A stretch of DNA of 12,341 nucleotides from Bacillota bacterium (lineage in GTDB: Bacteria; Bacillota; Bacilli; Bacillales; Cytobacillaceae). Location of the stretch: assembly GCA_023387295.1 (NCBI GenBank), contig JAEWIG010000303.1, positions 1 through 12,341 on the forward strand, read 5' to 3'. Under the pieces are notes generated by a model. The model made no database searches. It was given only the letters and a program-made list of their open reading frames with translations, and was not told the origin of the DNA. The position numbers were made by a program, and so were the translations under genes. How positions within the stretch are numbered: position 1 is the first letter of the stretch; each line of letters opens with the position of its first letter. Shown in pieces: positions 5,854 through 12,198 of this stretch.

Positions 5854-7301
5854 ACTGGCAAGTAGTAACCCCATTAATTTTTTTCTTACTATTAATTTTT
5901 CTAGTTGGTTTTTGGGCTAGTAAGAAAATCAATTCATCGAATTCATTTCTTCAAGAATATTTTCTTGGTGGCCGTGAGCTAGGTGGATTTATTTTAGCGA
6001 TGACCATGATGGCTACATATGGTAGTGCATCAAGCTTTATAGGTGGACCAGGTGTTGCCTATACCCAGGGGCTTGGATGGGTGCTGTTGTCGATGTCTCA
6101 AGTTGTAACAGGCTATTTTGTCCTTATGGTCTTAGGAAAAAAGTTTGCGATTACCGCGAGAAAGTATAATGCCGTCACCTTAATTGATTTTTTGAAGGAA
6201 CGATATAAAAGTAAATGGGTTGCGATTTTATCAGCTTTCAGTATTATTATTTTCTTGTTCGCTGCAATGGCTGCTCAATGGGTCGGCGGAGCAAGATTAA
6301 TTGAATCTCTAACAGGCTTAAGCTATCTTTCAGCTTTGTTTATTTTTGCCGTGTCTGTCATGGTTTATGTCGTCATTGGTGGATTCCGAGCAGTAGCTTT
6401 AACAGATGCGATTCAAGGTGCGATCATGTTTATCGGAACGCTCATCCTTTTAGTAGCAGTCATTATTGCTGGGGGAGGAATTCCTAATCTTATTCAGGAG
6501 CTGGCAACTGAAAATCCGAATTTAATTCGACCGTATGGATTTGACGGGAGCCTTACCCCTCTTTATGTATCGTCCTTTTGGATATTAGTTGGAGTCGGTG
6601 TTGTTGGTCTTCCTCAAGTTACGGTACGCGCCATGTCGTACAAAAACTCTAAAGCGATGCATCGAGCGATTATTATTGGAACCATCGTTGTGGGCTGCAT
6701 TATGCTCGGCATGCATTTGATAGGCGTTTTTGCAAGACCTATTCTACCGGGGATTGAAGTAGGAGATAAGGTCATGCCGATGATTGCTTTAGAAGTGCTA
6801 CCACCATGGCTAGCGGGAGTAGTATTAGCAGCTCCGATGGCTGCGATTATGTCAACGGTTGATTCGTTATTAATACTTGTGAGTTCAGCAGTCGTTAAAG
6901 ATGTTTATATAAATTATATAAAACCTGATGCAAGTGAAAACACGATTAAGAAAATGAGCTTTGGGGTTACAACAATATTAGGTGTTCTTGTTTTTCTATT
7001 GGCCCTTAGTCCACCAGATTTAATTATTTGGTTAAATCTATTTTCGTTCGGTGGCTTAGAAGCCGCGTTCATTTGGCCAGTTGTCCTAGGCCTATATTGG
7101 AAAAAGGGTAATAAATATGGAGCGATTTCGTCTATTTTCGTTGGAACAGGCTCCTATATTATCATACATACTTACTTCCCAAATCCATTTGGGATGCATA
7201 CGGTTGTATTGCCAATTCTTCTTTCCTTCATTTCTTTTGTTCTTGTAAGTATATGGACGAAGAATAAGCAAAATATCGAAATTCAAAAACATGCATATTG
7301 A
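5850..7301 (+). CDS. panF: Sodium/pantothenate symporter PanF
   Basis: This 483-residue protein of the solute:sodium symporter (SSS) family has about 13 membrane segments and the same length as E. coli PanF. It imports pantothenate, the vitamin B5 precursor of coenzyme A, driven by sodium. Family signatures are FLGGRELGGFILAMTMMATYGSASSFIGGPG (about 38-68, the first core helix with the unwound substrate/sodium region), the SSS signature VVIGGFRAVALTDAIQGAIMFIG (about 174-196), and APMAAIMSTVDSLLILVSSAVVKDVY (about 328-353), whose Ser-Thr pair (S335, T336) is part of the Na2 site in this family. Other SSS carriers (proline, solutes) look similar, but the adjacent DUF997 gene and high overall similarity to PanF support pantothenate. 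The RBS GGGGAG lies at 5839-5844 inside yhdT. Transcription ends at 7309-7339. Confidence 0.9.
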   Translation: MNWQVVTPLIFFLLLIFLVGFWASKKINSSNSFLQEYFLGGRELGGFILAMTMMATYGSASSFIGGPGVAYTQGLGWVLLSMSQVVTGYFVLMVLGKKFAITARKYNAVTLIDFLKERYKSKWVAILSAFSIIIFLFAAMAAQWVGGARLIESLTGLSYLSALFIFAVSVMVYVVIGGFRAVALTDAIQGAIMFIGTLILLVAVIIAGGGIPNLIQELATENPNLIRPYGFDGSLTPLYVSSFWILVGVGVVGLPQVTVRAMSYKNSKAMHRAIIIGTIVVGCIMLGMHLIGVFARPILPGIEVGDKVMPMIALEVLPPWLAGVVLAAPMAAIMSTVDSLLILVSSAVVKDVYINYIKPDASENTIKKMSFGVTTILGVLVFLLALSPPDLIIWLNLFSFGGLEAAFIWPVVLGLYWKKGNKYGAISSIFVGTGSYIIIHTYFPNPFGMHTVVLPILLSFISFVLVSIWTKNKQNIEIQKHAY

Positions 7302-7308
7302 ATTAACA

Positions 7309-7339
7309 GGCACAGAATCTTGTTGGATCTGTGCCTTTT
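7309..7339 (+). terminator. Intrinsic terminator of yhdT-panF
   Basis: GGCACAG (7309-7315) pairs with CTGTGCC (7329-7335), extended by ATC/GAT across a bulged A, followed by TTTTCT. It starts 8 bases after the panF stop. Confidence 0.8.
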
Positions 7340-7371
7340 CTGTGTGAAAAATGAATCCGACGACATTTACA

Positions 7372-7407
7372 TAACATGGTTGGGAGCAGAAAATCATGTT
7401 AGTTTTT
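7372..7407 (+). terminator. Possible second weak terminator
   Basis: TAACATG (7372-7378) and CATGTTA (7395-7401) form a 7-bp AT-rich stem with a 16-base loop, followed by GTTTTT. The stem is weak, so it may only back up the terminator at 7309. Confidence 0.3.
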
Positions 7408-7477
7408 AATAAAAATTAATCTTGATGATTGTATCATTAATAGCAAAAATTTGTGATTTGTAGAATCCTCTCTTATT

Positions 7478-7497
7478 TGTTACACTTGTAACATAAT
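7478..7497 (+). promoter_or_regulatory. Candidate operator and -10 box before the lipoprotein gene
   Basis: TGTTACACTTGTAACA (7478-7493) is an inverted repeat with perfect 6-bp arms and a 4-base centre. It overlaps a -10-like CATAAT (7492-7497), so a protein bound here would block a promoter with a leader of about 89 bases. The -35 region is poor. The arrangement resembles a TnrA/GlnR-type dyad in its TGT...ACA ends, but it is one base shorter than that 17-bp consensus, so no regulator is named. Confidence 0.35.
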
Positions 7498-7592
7498 GAT
7501 TTCAATTCTATTACAAAACAATGATTGAAAATGATTAGATAGATGAGTGTCTAGCTCTAGAGATTACCGTATTTTTAACTAGGGAGAATTCT

Positions 7593-8747
7593 ATGAAAAA
7601 TTATTTATATATATTATTACTTATCATGCTGTCATCAACTTTAGCAGCATGTTCTACCGATACGATTGCAATCTCAAATGCAATTCAAGAAAAACAAATG
7701 ATTCCAACAGAAGAACAAATTCAATCCATTAAGACAGAAGGAAAAGACACAAAGGATACATCTCTATTAAAAGGAAAATCACACTATCAGTTCGAAGTAA
7801 AAGATGGGGATTTTGTCTATACAGTGTTTTTATTTGCAGAGGATGAAATAAACAAGCCGATAGGAAAGGACCAATTATACGAAGGCCATTATTCGGTTTA
7901 TTTAGCAGAAAAGGATGCACATATTGCCTATAAACAGTCAGTATTGCAGGATATGGGGACATTTACTTTTCAGTTTTCTGCTGAACAAGTGTTTCCGTTA
8001 AATTTAGGCAATCAAACGATTATTGCTATTTTACAATCAATTGAGAATGGTCAATCAACCCCATTATTGCTTACAGTAAACGATGGAGAGGTAAAAATTA
8101 TTCAATCAAACGATGTTTTACCGACGATTTTGGGCAATGAAATAAAAGAAATTAACCAAAAGTATTTACAAACAGCTCATTTTAGTAAAACTGAAGGCTT
8201 TAAATTTGTCACATGGAGATATGATAGAGAATCCATGAGTCTTATTAAGCTTGATGAATCAGATGTAAACAGAACAAGCCGTGTGGATGGCAACGACGGT
8301 GATGACTGGTATCATCTCTGGAGTGAAAAGAAGGAGAATTATTATCCATATTTAAATCTTGAACTGAACAGTGATGTCATTGAAAAAGCTAAGCAGGGAA
8401 TCCCTTTAGGAACTCCTTATCCAATTGGAACGAATATATCAAATATTAAGACTGCTGAACCTCATTATATGGAAGAAGGGGTCTATAAAGGAATCCCATT
8501 TGTATCATATCCAGAAATTATTTACTTTTATGATCAAACTTCTGGAATAGTTACTGCTGTCTCGATTCCGGGTGAACGGGTGAAGACGACAAGGGATGAA
8601 ATTGTCCGCTTATTTGGTAATCCTGTGAGGGAAGAAGGAACGGAAAACACAGAAGAGAAAAAACTAGTATACTTGGCAGATAAGTATACGATTGAAGTCT
8701 TTGTTGATATTGAAGGAAAAGTAACAAGTCTTAGTCTACGTAAATAA
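7593..8747 (+). CDS. Secreted lipoprotein with DUF4309-like C-terminal domain
   Basis: This 384-residue protein has a type II signal peptide: hydrophobic residues 4-17 and the lipobox LAAC, so cleavage is expected before Cys20, with lipid anchoring on the outer face of the membrane. Residues 21-60 are polar and probably a linker. Residues 60-250 form a beta-rich region I do not recognise. Residues about 258-382 (AKQGIPLGTPYPIGTNISNI...VSYPEIIYFYDQTSGIVTAVSIPG...RDEIVRLFGNPVREEG...YTIEVFVDIEGKVTSLSL) have the pattern of DUF4309, as in the B. subtilis lipoprotein-like YjgB, whose function is unknown. AGGGAG at 7581-7586 precedes the ATG by 6 bases. The gene is flanked by terminators and stands alone. 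The lipoprotein call is firm; the domain name is a recognition by eye. Confidence 0.8.
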   Translation: MKNYLYILLLIMLSSTLAACSTDTIAISNAIQEKQMIPTEEQIQSIKTEGKDTKDTSLLKGKSHYQFEVKDGDFVYTVFLFAEDEINKPIGKDQLYEGHYSVYLAEKDAHIAYKQSVLQDMGTFTFQFSAEQVFPLNLGNQTIIAILQSIENGQSTPLLLTVNDGEVKIIQSNDVLPTILGNEIKEINQKYLQTAHFSKTEGFKFVTWRYDRESMSLIKLDESDVNRTSRVDGNDGDDWYHLWSEKKENYYPYLNLELNSDVIEKAKQGIPLGTPYPIGTNISNIKTAEPHYMEEGVYKGIPFVSYPEIIYFYDQTSGIVTAVSIPGERVKTTRDEIVRLFGNPVREEGTENTEEKKLVYLADKYTIEVFVDIEGKVTSLSLRK

Positions 8748-8764
8748 TAGATTGAATAAAAAAT

Positions 8765-8835
8765 AGCCTGTGAAAGCATGATTCCGCTAAGTATGATGAT
8801 TACTTAGCGGTAAGAAAGTGCTTTACAGGCTTTTA
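8765..8835. terminator. Bidirectional terminator with nested hairpins
   Basis: An outer stem pairs AGCCTGTGAAAGCA (8765-8778) with TGCTTTACAGGCT (8819-8831), with one bulged base. Inside it lies a perfect 10-bp hairpin, CCGCTAAGTA (8784-8793) with TACTTAGCGG (8801-8810). T-rich tails follow on both strands: TTTTAT on plus, ATTTTTTATT on minus. It separates the lipoprotein gene from the convergent ampS. Confidence 0.8.
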
Positions 8836-8896
8836 TGTGTAAGTTTATATACATTGGCTCTATTAATATTAAATGTTGATTATGATACTTTGTTAA

Positions 8897-10129
8897 TTAA
8901 AATGCCCAATCTCCATTACGGAAGATTGGCTCTACTTTACCGTCTTTCGTAATGCCATCGATGTCCATTTCAGCAGAACCAATCATGAAATCGACATGTG
9001 TTAGGCTATCGTTTAGGCCATGTTCTTTTAATTCATCACTTGACATTTGTTTGCCACCCTCAAGACAGAAAGCATATGCAGTTCCAATTGCTAAGTGGTT
9101 AGATGCGTTTTCATCAAATAATGTGTTATAGAATAGTAGGTTTGATTGAGAAATTGGCGAATTATAAGGAACGAGTGCCACTTCTCCAAGATAATGAGAG
9201 CCCTCATCCGTTTCGATTAGCTTCTTAAGAATTTCTTCTCCTTCTTCAGCCTTCACATCGATAATCTTTCCGTTTTCGAAAGTAAGAGTGAAGTTATCAA
9301 TGATGTTACCACCATAGCTAAGAGGCTTTGTGCTACATACAGTTCCATTTACACCTGTTTTTAAAGGAGCAGTAAAAACTTCCTCAGTTGGCATATTAGC
9401 CATAAATTCGTCACCTTTTTCATTGATACTTCCAGCACCACACCAAAGATGCTTTTCCGGAAGCTCAATTGTCAGGTCAGTACCTGGAGCCGTATAGTGT
9501 AATTTTTGATAGCGCTTGTCATTTAAGTAATGAACCTTTTCGTGTAAGGTATCATCATGCTGCTTCCATGCTTCAATTGGATTTTCTACATCTACGCGAG
9601 TTGCCTTAAAGATAGCATCCCAAAGCAATTCCACTCTTGTTTCAGCAGGTGCATCAGGAAATACTTTATCAGCCCATGCTTGAGATGGAGCTGCGATAAC
9701 CGTCCAACTCACTTTATCAGCCATCATCATTTTTCGATAATTCATTAGCGCTTTACCCGCAGCTTTTTGGAAATTACTGATGCGTTCTGAATCAACGCCT
9801 TTTAATAAATCTGGGCTTGACGATACGATAGACATAAAGGCAGCCCCATTCGCTGCTAATTCTTCCGATTCTTGTGCACGCCATTTAGGGTAGTCATTAA
9901 ATGCCTCATCTGGAGCGAGAGCATATTTTGTGCGAGATACAATATCGTCATTCCAGTTTACAACGACGTTATAAGCACCTGCCTCATATGCATTTTTCAC
10001 GATAAGACGAACAAGTTCAGCAGAGTCAAGTGATGTGTTAATCACTAACGTTTGGTCCTTTTGTAAATTAACGCCCACTTTAACAACTAGCTCGGCGTAC
10101 TTTTCTAAATTCCTTTGGAAATCAGTCAT
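8897..10129 (-). CDS. ampS: Metallo-aminopeptidase, peptidase family M29 (AmpS)
   Basis: This 410-residue protein has the normal length for M29 aminopeptidases such as B. subtilis AmpS and Thermus aminopeptidase T. These cytoplasmic dimeric enzymes remove N-terminal residues from peptides using two metal ions. All the expected metal-binding and catalytic residues are present at the canonical positions by hand count: E250 in MPTEEVFTAP, E316 in LGEVALVPYNSPIS, H345 and Y352 in ASNHLAIGTAYAFC, and H378 and D380 in SLTHVDFMIG. The enzyme should therefore be active. The start is supported by AAAGGAG (10138-10144), 8 bases before the ATG. A -10-like TACAAT on the minus strand (10163-10168) is a possible promoter without a clear -35. 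The gene is monocistronic as far as can be seen, ending at the shared terminator at 8765-8835. Confidence 0.95.
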   Translation of the reverse strand: MTDFQRNLEKYAELVVKVGVNLQKDQTLVINTSLDSAELVRLIVKNAYEAGAYNVVVNWNDDIVSRTKYALAPDEAFNDYPKWRAQESEELAANGAAFMSIVSSSPDLLKGVDSERISNFQKAAGKALMNYRKMMMADKVSWTVIAAPSQAWADKVFPDAPAETRVELLWDAIFKATRVDVENPIEAWKQHDDTLHEKVHYLNDKRYQKLHYTAPGTDLTIELPEKHLWCGAGSINEKGDEFMANMPTEEVFTAPLKTGVNGTVCSTKPLSYGGNIIDNFTLTFENGKIIDVKAEEGEEILKKLIETDEGSHYLGEVALVPYNSPISQSNLLFYNTLFDENASNHLAIGTAYAFCLEGGKQMSSDELKEHGLNDSLTHVDFMIGSAEMDIDGITKDGKVEPIFRNGDWAF

Positions 10130-10162
10130 TATTTAGTCTCCTTTGTCAGAGTTTTCTTGTTT

Positions 10163-10168
10163 ATTGTA
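10163..10168 (-). promoter_or_regulatory. Candidate -10 box for ampS
   Basis: TACAAT on the minus strand lies 33 bases before the ampS ATG. The region 16-18 bases upstream is T-rich but gives only a poor -35 match. Confidence 0.3.
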
Positions 10169-10212
10169 GCTTTTTTGATAGGAAAAAGAAACTTTTATGA
10201 AAAAACTTCGCT

Positions 10213-10352
10213 ATATCTGTTTCTTTTGTGAGGATATCCGTCTAATTTTTCATATATCGCTGACATTTGGAAATATATCAGTCAAAATTTCAATATATCG
10301 CTCACTTTTAAGCATATATCCGTCTCTTCCTTATATAGAGCGATTTTCTTAT
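10213..10352. repeat. Degenerate tandem array of about 20-bp AT-rich units
   Basis: Seven units start at 10213, 10234, 10254, 10275, 10295, 10316 and 10335, with lengths of 18-21 bp. Most begin ATATC followed by CGT, GCT or AGT and a T/A-rich tail. The spacing of about two helical turns keeps the ATATC cores on one DNA face. The array occupies the middle of the 386-bp gene-free stretch between ampS and the DUF438 gene. Bases 10144-10212 hold only the candidate ampS promoter, and 10353-10388 show nothing. Confidence 0.75.
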
Positions 10353-10388
10353 ATGGCATACAAGCGAAACGAAATCCGCAACAAAAAT

Positions 10389-10510
10389 AAGAGGCTATCC
10401 GATAAGTACCTGGTTATCTCCTTACAACACAATGTATAGATGCGTTACTCTAATTCTCATCTATATACCGTGTCGGAGGTGCCAGGCTCTTCGTTTTCGG
10501 ATAGCCCCTT
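10389..10510. repeat. 122-bp nested inverted-repeat element
   Basis: Five nested pairs of arms fold the element end to end. They are 10389-10402 with 10497-10510 (13 of 14 match, containing GGCTATCCGA/TCGGATAGCC); 10409-10413 with 10482-10486 (CCTGG/CCAGG); 10418-10421 with 10475-10478 (CTCC/GGAG); 10427-10430 with 10470-10473 (ACAC/GTGT); and 10435-10442 with 10458-10465 (TATAGATG/CATCTATA). It lies 5 bases after the DUF438 stop. Read on the minus strand, it ends in CTTATTTTT, so it could also act as that operon's terminator. It might be a miniature repeat (REP- or MITE-like) or a structured RNA. No transposase is nearby. Confidence 0.6.
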
Positions 10511-10515
10511 GCCAT

Positions 10516-11751
10516 TTATAGAGACAAAATACGTTTTTCGCCTTCAATTTCTTTAATTGGTGTGATATTTTGTGTGAATTCAAGTGTGCCCATGTATGTC
10601 CCTTTTTCATCGCGAACGGCGAAATAACGGATATAAATATATTTGTCTTTGAATTTAATCCAGAAATCATCGCTGTCCTTTGCACCTGATTTGAAATCTT
10701 GTAATAGTTGTTCAACAACGTGAACGCTTTTCGGCGGATGACAGTTTTGCACCGTTCTTCCAATGACCGCCTTCGTTCTTGTGAAGATGCGTTCTTTTCC
10801 ATGAGAAAAATAGCGTACAACATCATCTTGGTCAATGAATGTGATATCAACTGGCAAATGGTTCAACATTAGTTCCATTTGTTCAATCGACAAAACGCCG
10901 GTTTCCATTCGGATAAATCCTTCGGAGATAGCCATATCAGCCAGCCCTTTGCGTTCAGGCTTCCATTCGGCTACGGAATCAATCAAACAAAAGCCGATCA
11001 CATCACTTTCGTGGGCGATTTTTACCCACTCATCCTCCGTTAAATGCTGAAGCGCCATCGGGAATAAAATATTTTCTTCTTTGAAAATCATTTCCGTCAC
11101 TTCACGAATCACGAAGTCCATTGTGTCAATAACATGCTGCTTGTCTTCTGTCTTATAGTGAACCAAAGCCTGCTTAGCAGTTTTAATCGCGTCACGAATG
11201 CGATCATCCACTCCCCACATGACTTGCGTAGGCCCTAGAATACCATATTTCTCTAAATACGGAAGCAACAAATTTTCCTTACGGCTATAATGTTTGTCAA
11301 TATCAAGCAACAAATTCAAGTCTTCAATCAATTTGTAGATGTGCTCGTCCTCATCCTCTTTCTTGAAGCGGTCAAAATGCAGTTGGATTTTGAAATTCAC
11401 CAGCTGATCGATTTCTTTATTTTCTCTCTTGAATGTATGAACAGGATGTCCCGGCTGATCATCCGGTCTTTCAGAACGATGAATGTCTTCGATCGAACCT
11501 TTGAAAACGGCGGTATGAACCGAGCAAAGGCGTTGTACCTCAGCAACCGGAATGCCCTCTTCTTCTATCAGCGCTTGTTCCAATTGCGAAATTTCCTCAA
11601 CCGAGATGCTTCCAACCGCCTCTTCAAATCGTCTTTTCACTTCATCCACACTGCGCCCATTATGCAACTCTTTAATAATTTCTTTCAATAGTTCTTGACG
11701 TTCTGTTTTAGTTAATTGCTGTTGTTCACGATTATTAATGATTTCGCTCAT
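10516..11751 (-). CDS. DUF438 / hemerythrin-like / PAS sensor protein
   Basis: This 411-residue soluble protein has three parts. Residues about 17-90 match DUF438 (LLKEIIKELHNGRSVDEVKRRFEE...LCSVHTAVFKG, with Cys76 and His79). Residues about 98-250 form a helical hemerythrin-like HHE domain with candidate iron ligands H102, H105, H154 and E159 (HYSRKENLLLPYLEKYG), E225/E226 (FKEENILFPMA) and H247. Residues about 283-400 form a PAS domain (LMLNHLPVDITFIDQDDVVRYFSHGKERIFTR, then NCHPPKSVHVVEQLL and FAVRDEKGTYMGTLEFTQNIT). Such proteins are thought to sense or handle oxygen, NO or iron, but none is well characterised. There is no output domain (kinase, GGDEF or methyl-accepting), so any signal must pass through protein contacts. 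It follows the DUF1858 gene by 14 bases with a GGGGGG ribosome site, forming an operon with it. Confidence 0.88.
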   Translation of the reverse strand: MSEIINNREQQQLTKTERQELLKEIIKELHNGRSVDEVKRRFEEAVGSISVEEISQLEQALIEEEGIPVAEVQRLCSVHTAVFKGSIEDIHRSERPDDQPGHPVHTFKRENKEIDQLVNFKIQLHFDRFKKEDEDEHIYKLIEDLNLLLDIDKHYSRKENLLLPYLEKYGILGPTQVMWGVDDRIRDAIKTAKQALVHYKTEDKQHVIDTMDFVIREVTEMIFKEENILFPMALQHLTEDEWVKIAHESDVIGFCLIDSVAEWKPERKGLADMAISEGFIRMETGVLSIEQMELMLNHLPVDITFIDQDDVVRYFSHGKERIFTRTKAVIGRTVQNCHPPKSVHVVEQLLQDFKSGAKDSDDFWIKFKDKYIYIRYFAVRDEKGTYMGTLEFTQNITPIKEIEGEKRILSL

Positions 11752-11765
11752 CTGTTATCCCCCCG

Positions 11766-11993
11766 TTACTCTTTTATCGAAAATCCATGATTTTGGAATG
11801 CAGTGATTACCGTTTGCAACGGAATGTTTTTCATGCGACAACCTTTTGGTAATGTCATGACCCGTCCGGCAGTTTGCAGCATCCCTGGCTTAGTTATATT
11901 GTCAAAACCGAGTTCACTCATAATTGTTATAATTTCAGGATATTGATTATGCAGTTCATAAATGGTTTGATTGATATCAATTACTTTTGTCAT
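11766..11993 (-). CDS. DUF1858 domain protein
   Basis: This 75-residue protein is a single DUF1858 domain: INQTIYELHNQYPEIITIMSELGFDNITKPGMLQTAGRVMTLPKGCRMKNIPLQTVITAFQNHGF. This fold resembles the N-terminal ScdA/RIC domain of iron-sulfur repair proteins and is often joined or adjacent to DUF438/hemerythrin proteins. That is known association, not proven function. One Cys (Cys52, in PKGCRMKNI) could take part in redox or metal binding; the equivalent region carries the Cys in the ScdA family. An AGGTGAG ribosome site lies a few bases before the ATG. It is the first gene of the pair with the downstream DUF438 gene and sits behind the Fnr-like promoter at 12015-12057. A partner or regulator of the hemerythrin protein is the simplest reading. 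Confidence 0.85.
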   Translation of the reverse strand: MTKVIDINQTIYELHNQYPEIITIMSELGFDNITKPGMLQTAGRVMTLPKGCRMKNIPLQTVITAFQNHGFSIKE

Positions 11994-12014
11994 TGTCTCA
12001 CCTCACCTACTAAA

Positions 12015-12020
12015 ACAGTA
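12015..12020 (-). promoter_or_regulatory. Candidate -10 box of the DUF1858-DUF438 operon
   Basis: TACTGT on the minus strand keeps the three most conserved -10 bases (T1, A2, T6). It would start transcription near 12008, leaving a leader of about 14 bases. Its distance to the Fnr-like box supports it; on its own it is weak. Confidence 0.4.
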
Positions 12021-12041
12021 ACATGTTGACTAAGAGAACAA

Positions 12042-12057
12042 AGTGATTCACGTCACA
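12042..12057 (-). promoter_or_regulatory. Fnr-like binding site upstream of the DUF1858-DUF438 operon
   Basis: The minus strand reads TGTGACGTGAATCACT, matching the Bacillus Fnr consensus TGTGA-N6-TCACA at 9 of 10 defined positions. Its centre is 12049.5, exactly 41.5 bases upstream of the start predicted from the -10 at 12015-12020, the normal position for Fnr activation. A CRP-family regulator with the same consensus is the alternative. Confidence 0.6.
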
Positions 12058-12155
12058 AATAGAAAACACGGAAATAAGTGAAATAAAACATACCCATTTG
12101 CTGACTATCATGACTGCTAAATAAATGCGTCTATACATTTTTAACCCGAAAATTA

Positions 12156-12164
12156 TGGTATATT
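12156..12164 (+). promoter_or_regulatory. Extended -10 promoter of topB
   Basis: TGGTATATT fits the extended -10 form TG-N-TATAAT with one mismatch. The -35 region is poor, which is common for extended -10 promoters. It would give a leader of about 28 bases. Confidence 0.5.
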
Positions 12165-12198
12165 AGACGATACATAGTTAGTAAAGGAGTTCGAAAAA

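Noticed and set aside
10197..10439. 80-residue open frame on the plus strand
   Set aside because: It runs through the ATATC array and into the inverted-repeat element, has no Shine-Dalgarno sequence and shows no domain or signal peptide pattern.
10389..10510. Complete insertion sequence
   Set aside because: Although it has inverted ends, it is only 122 bp, has no transposase and no clear target duplication could be seen at its borders.
11290..11691. 133-residue open frame on the plus strand
   Set aside because: It is antisense to the DUF438 gene, whose protein sequence is clearly conserved; there is no RBS or recognisable domain.
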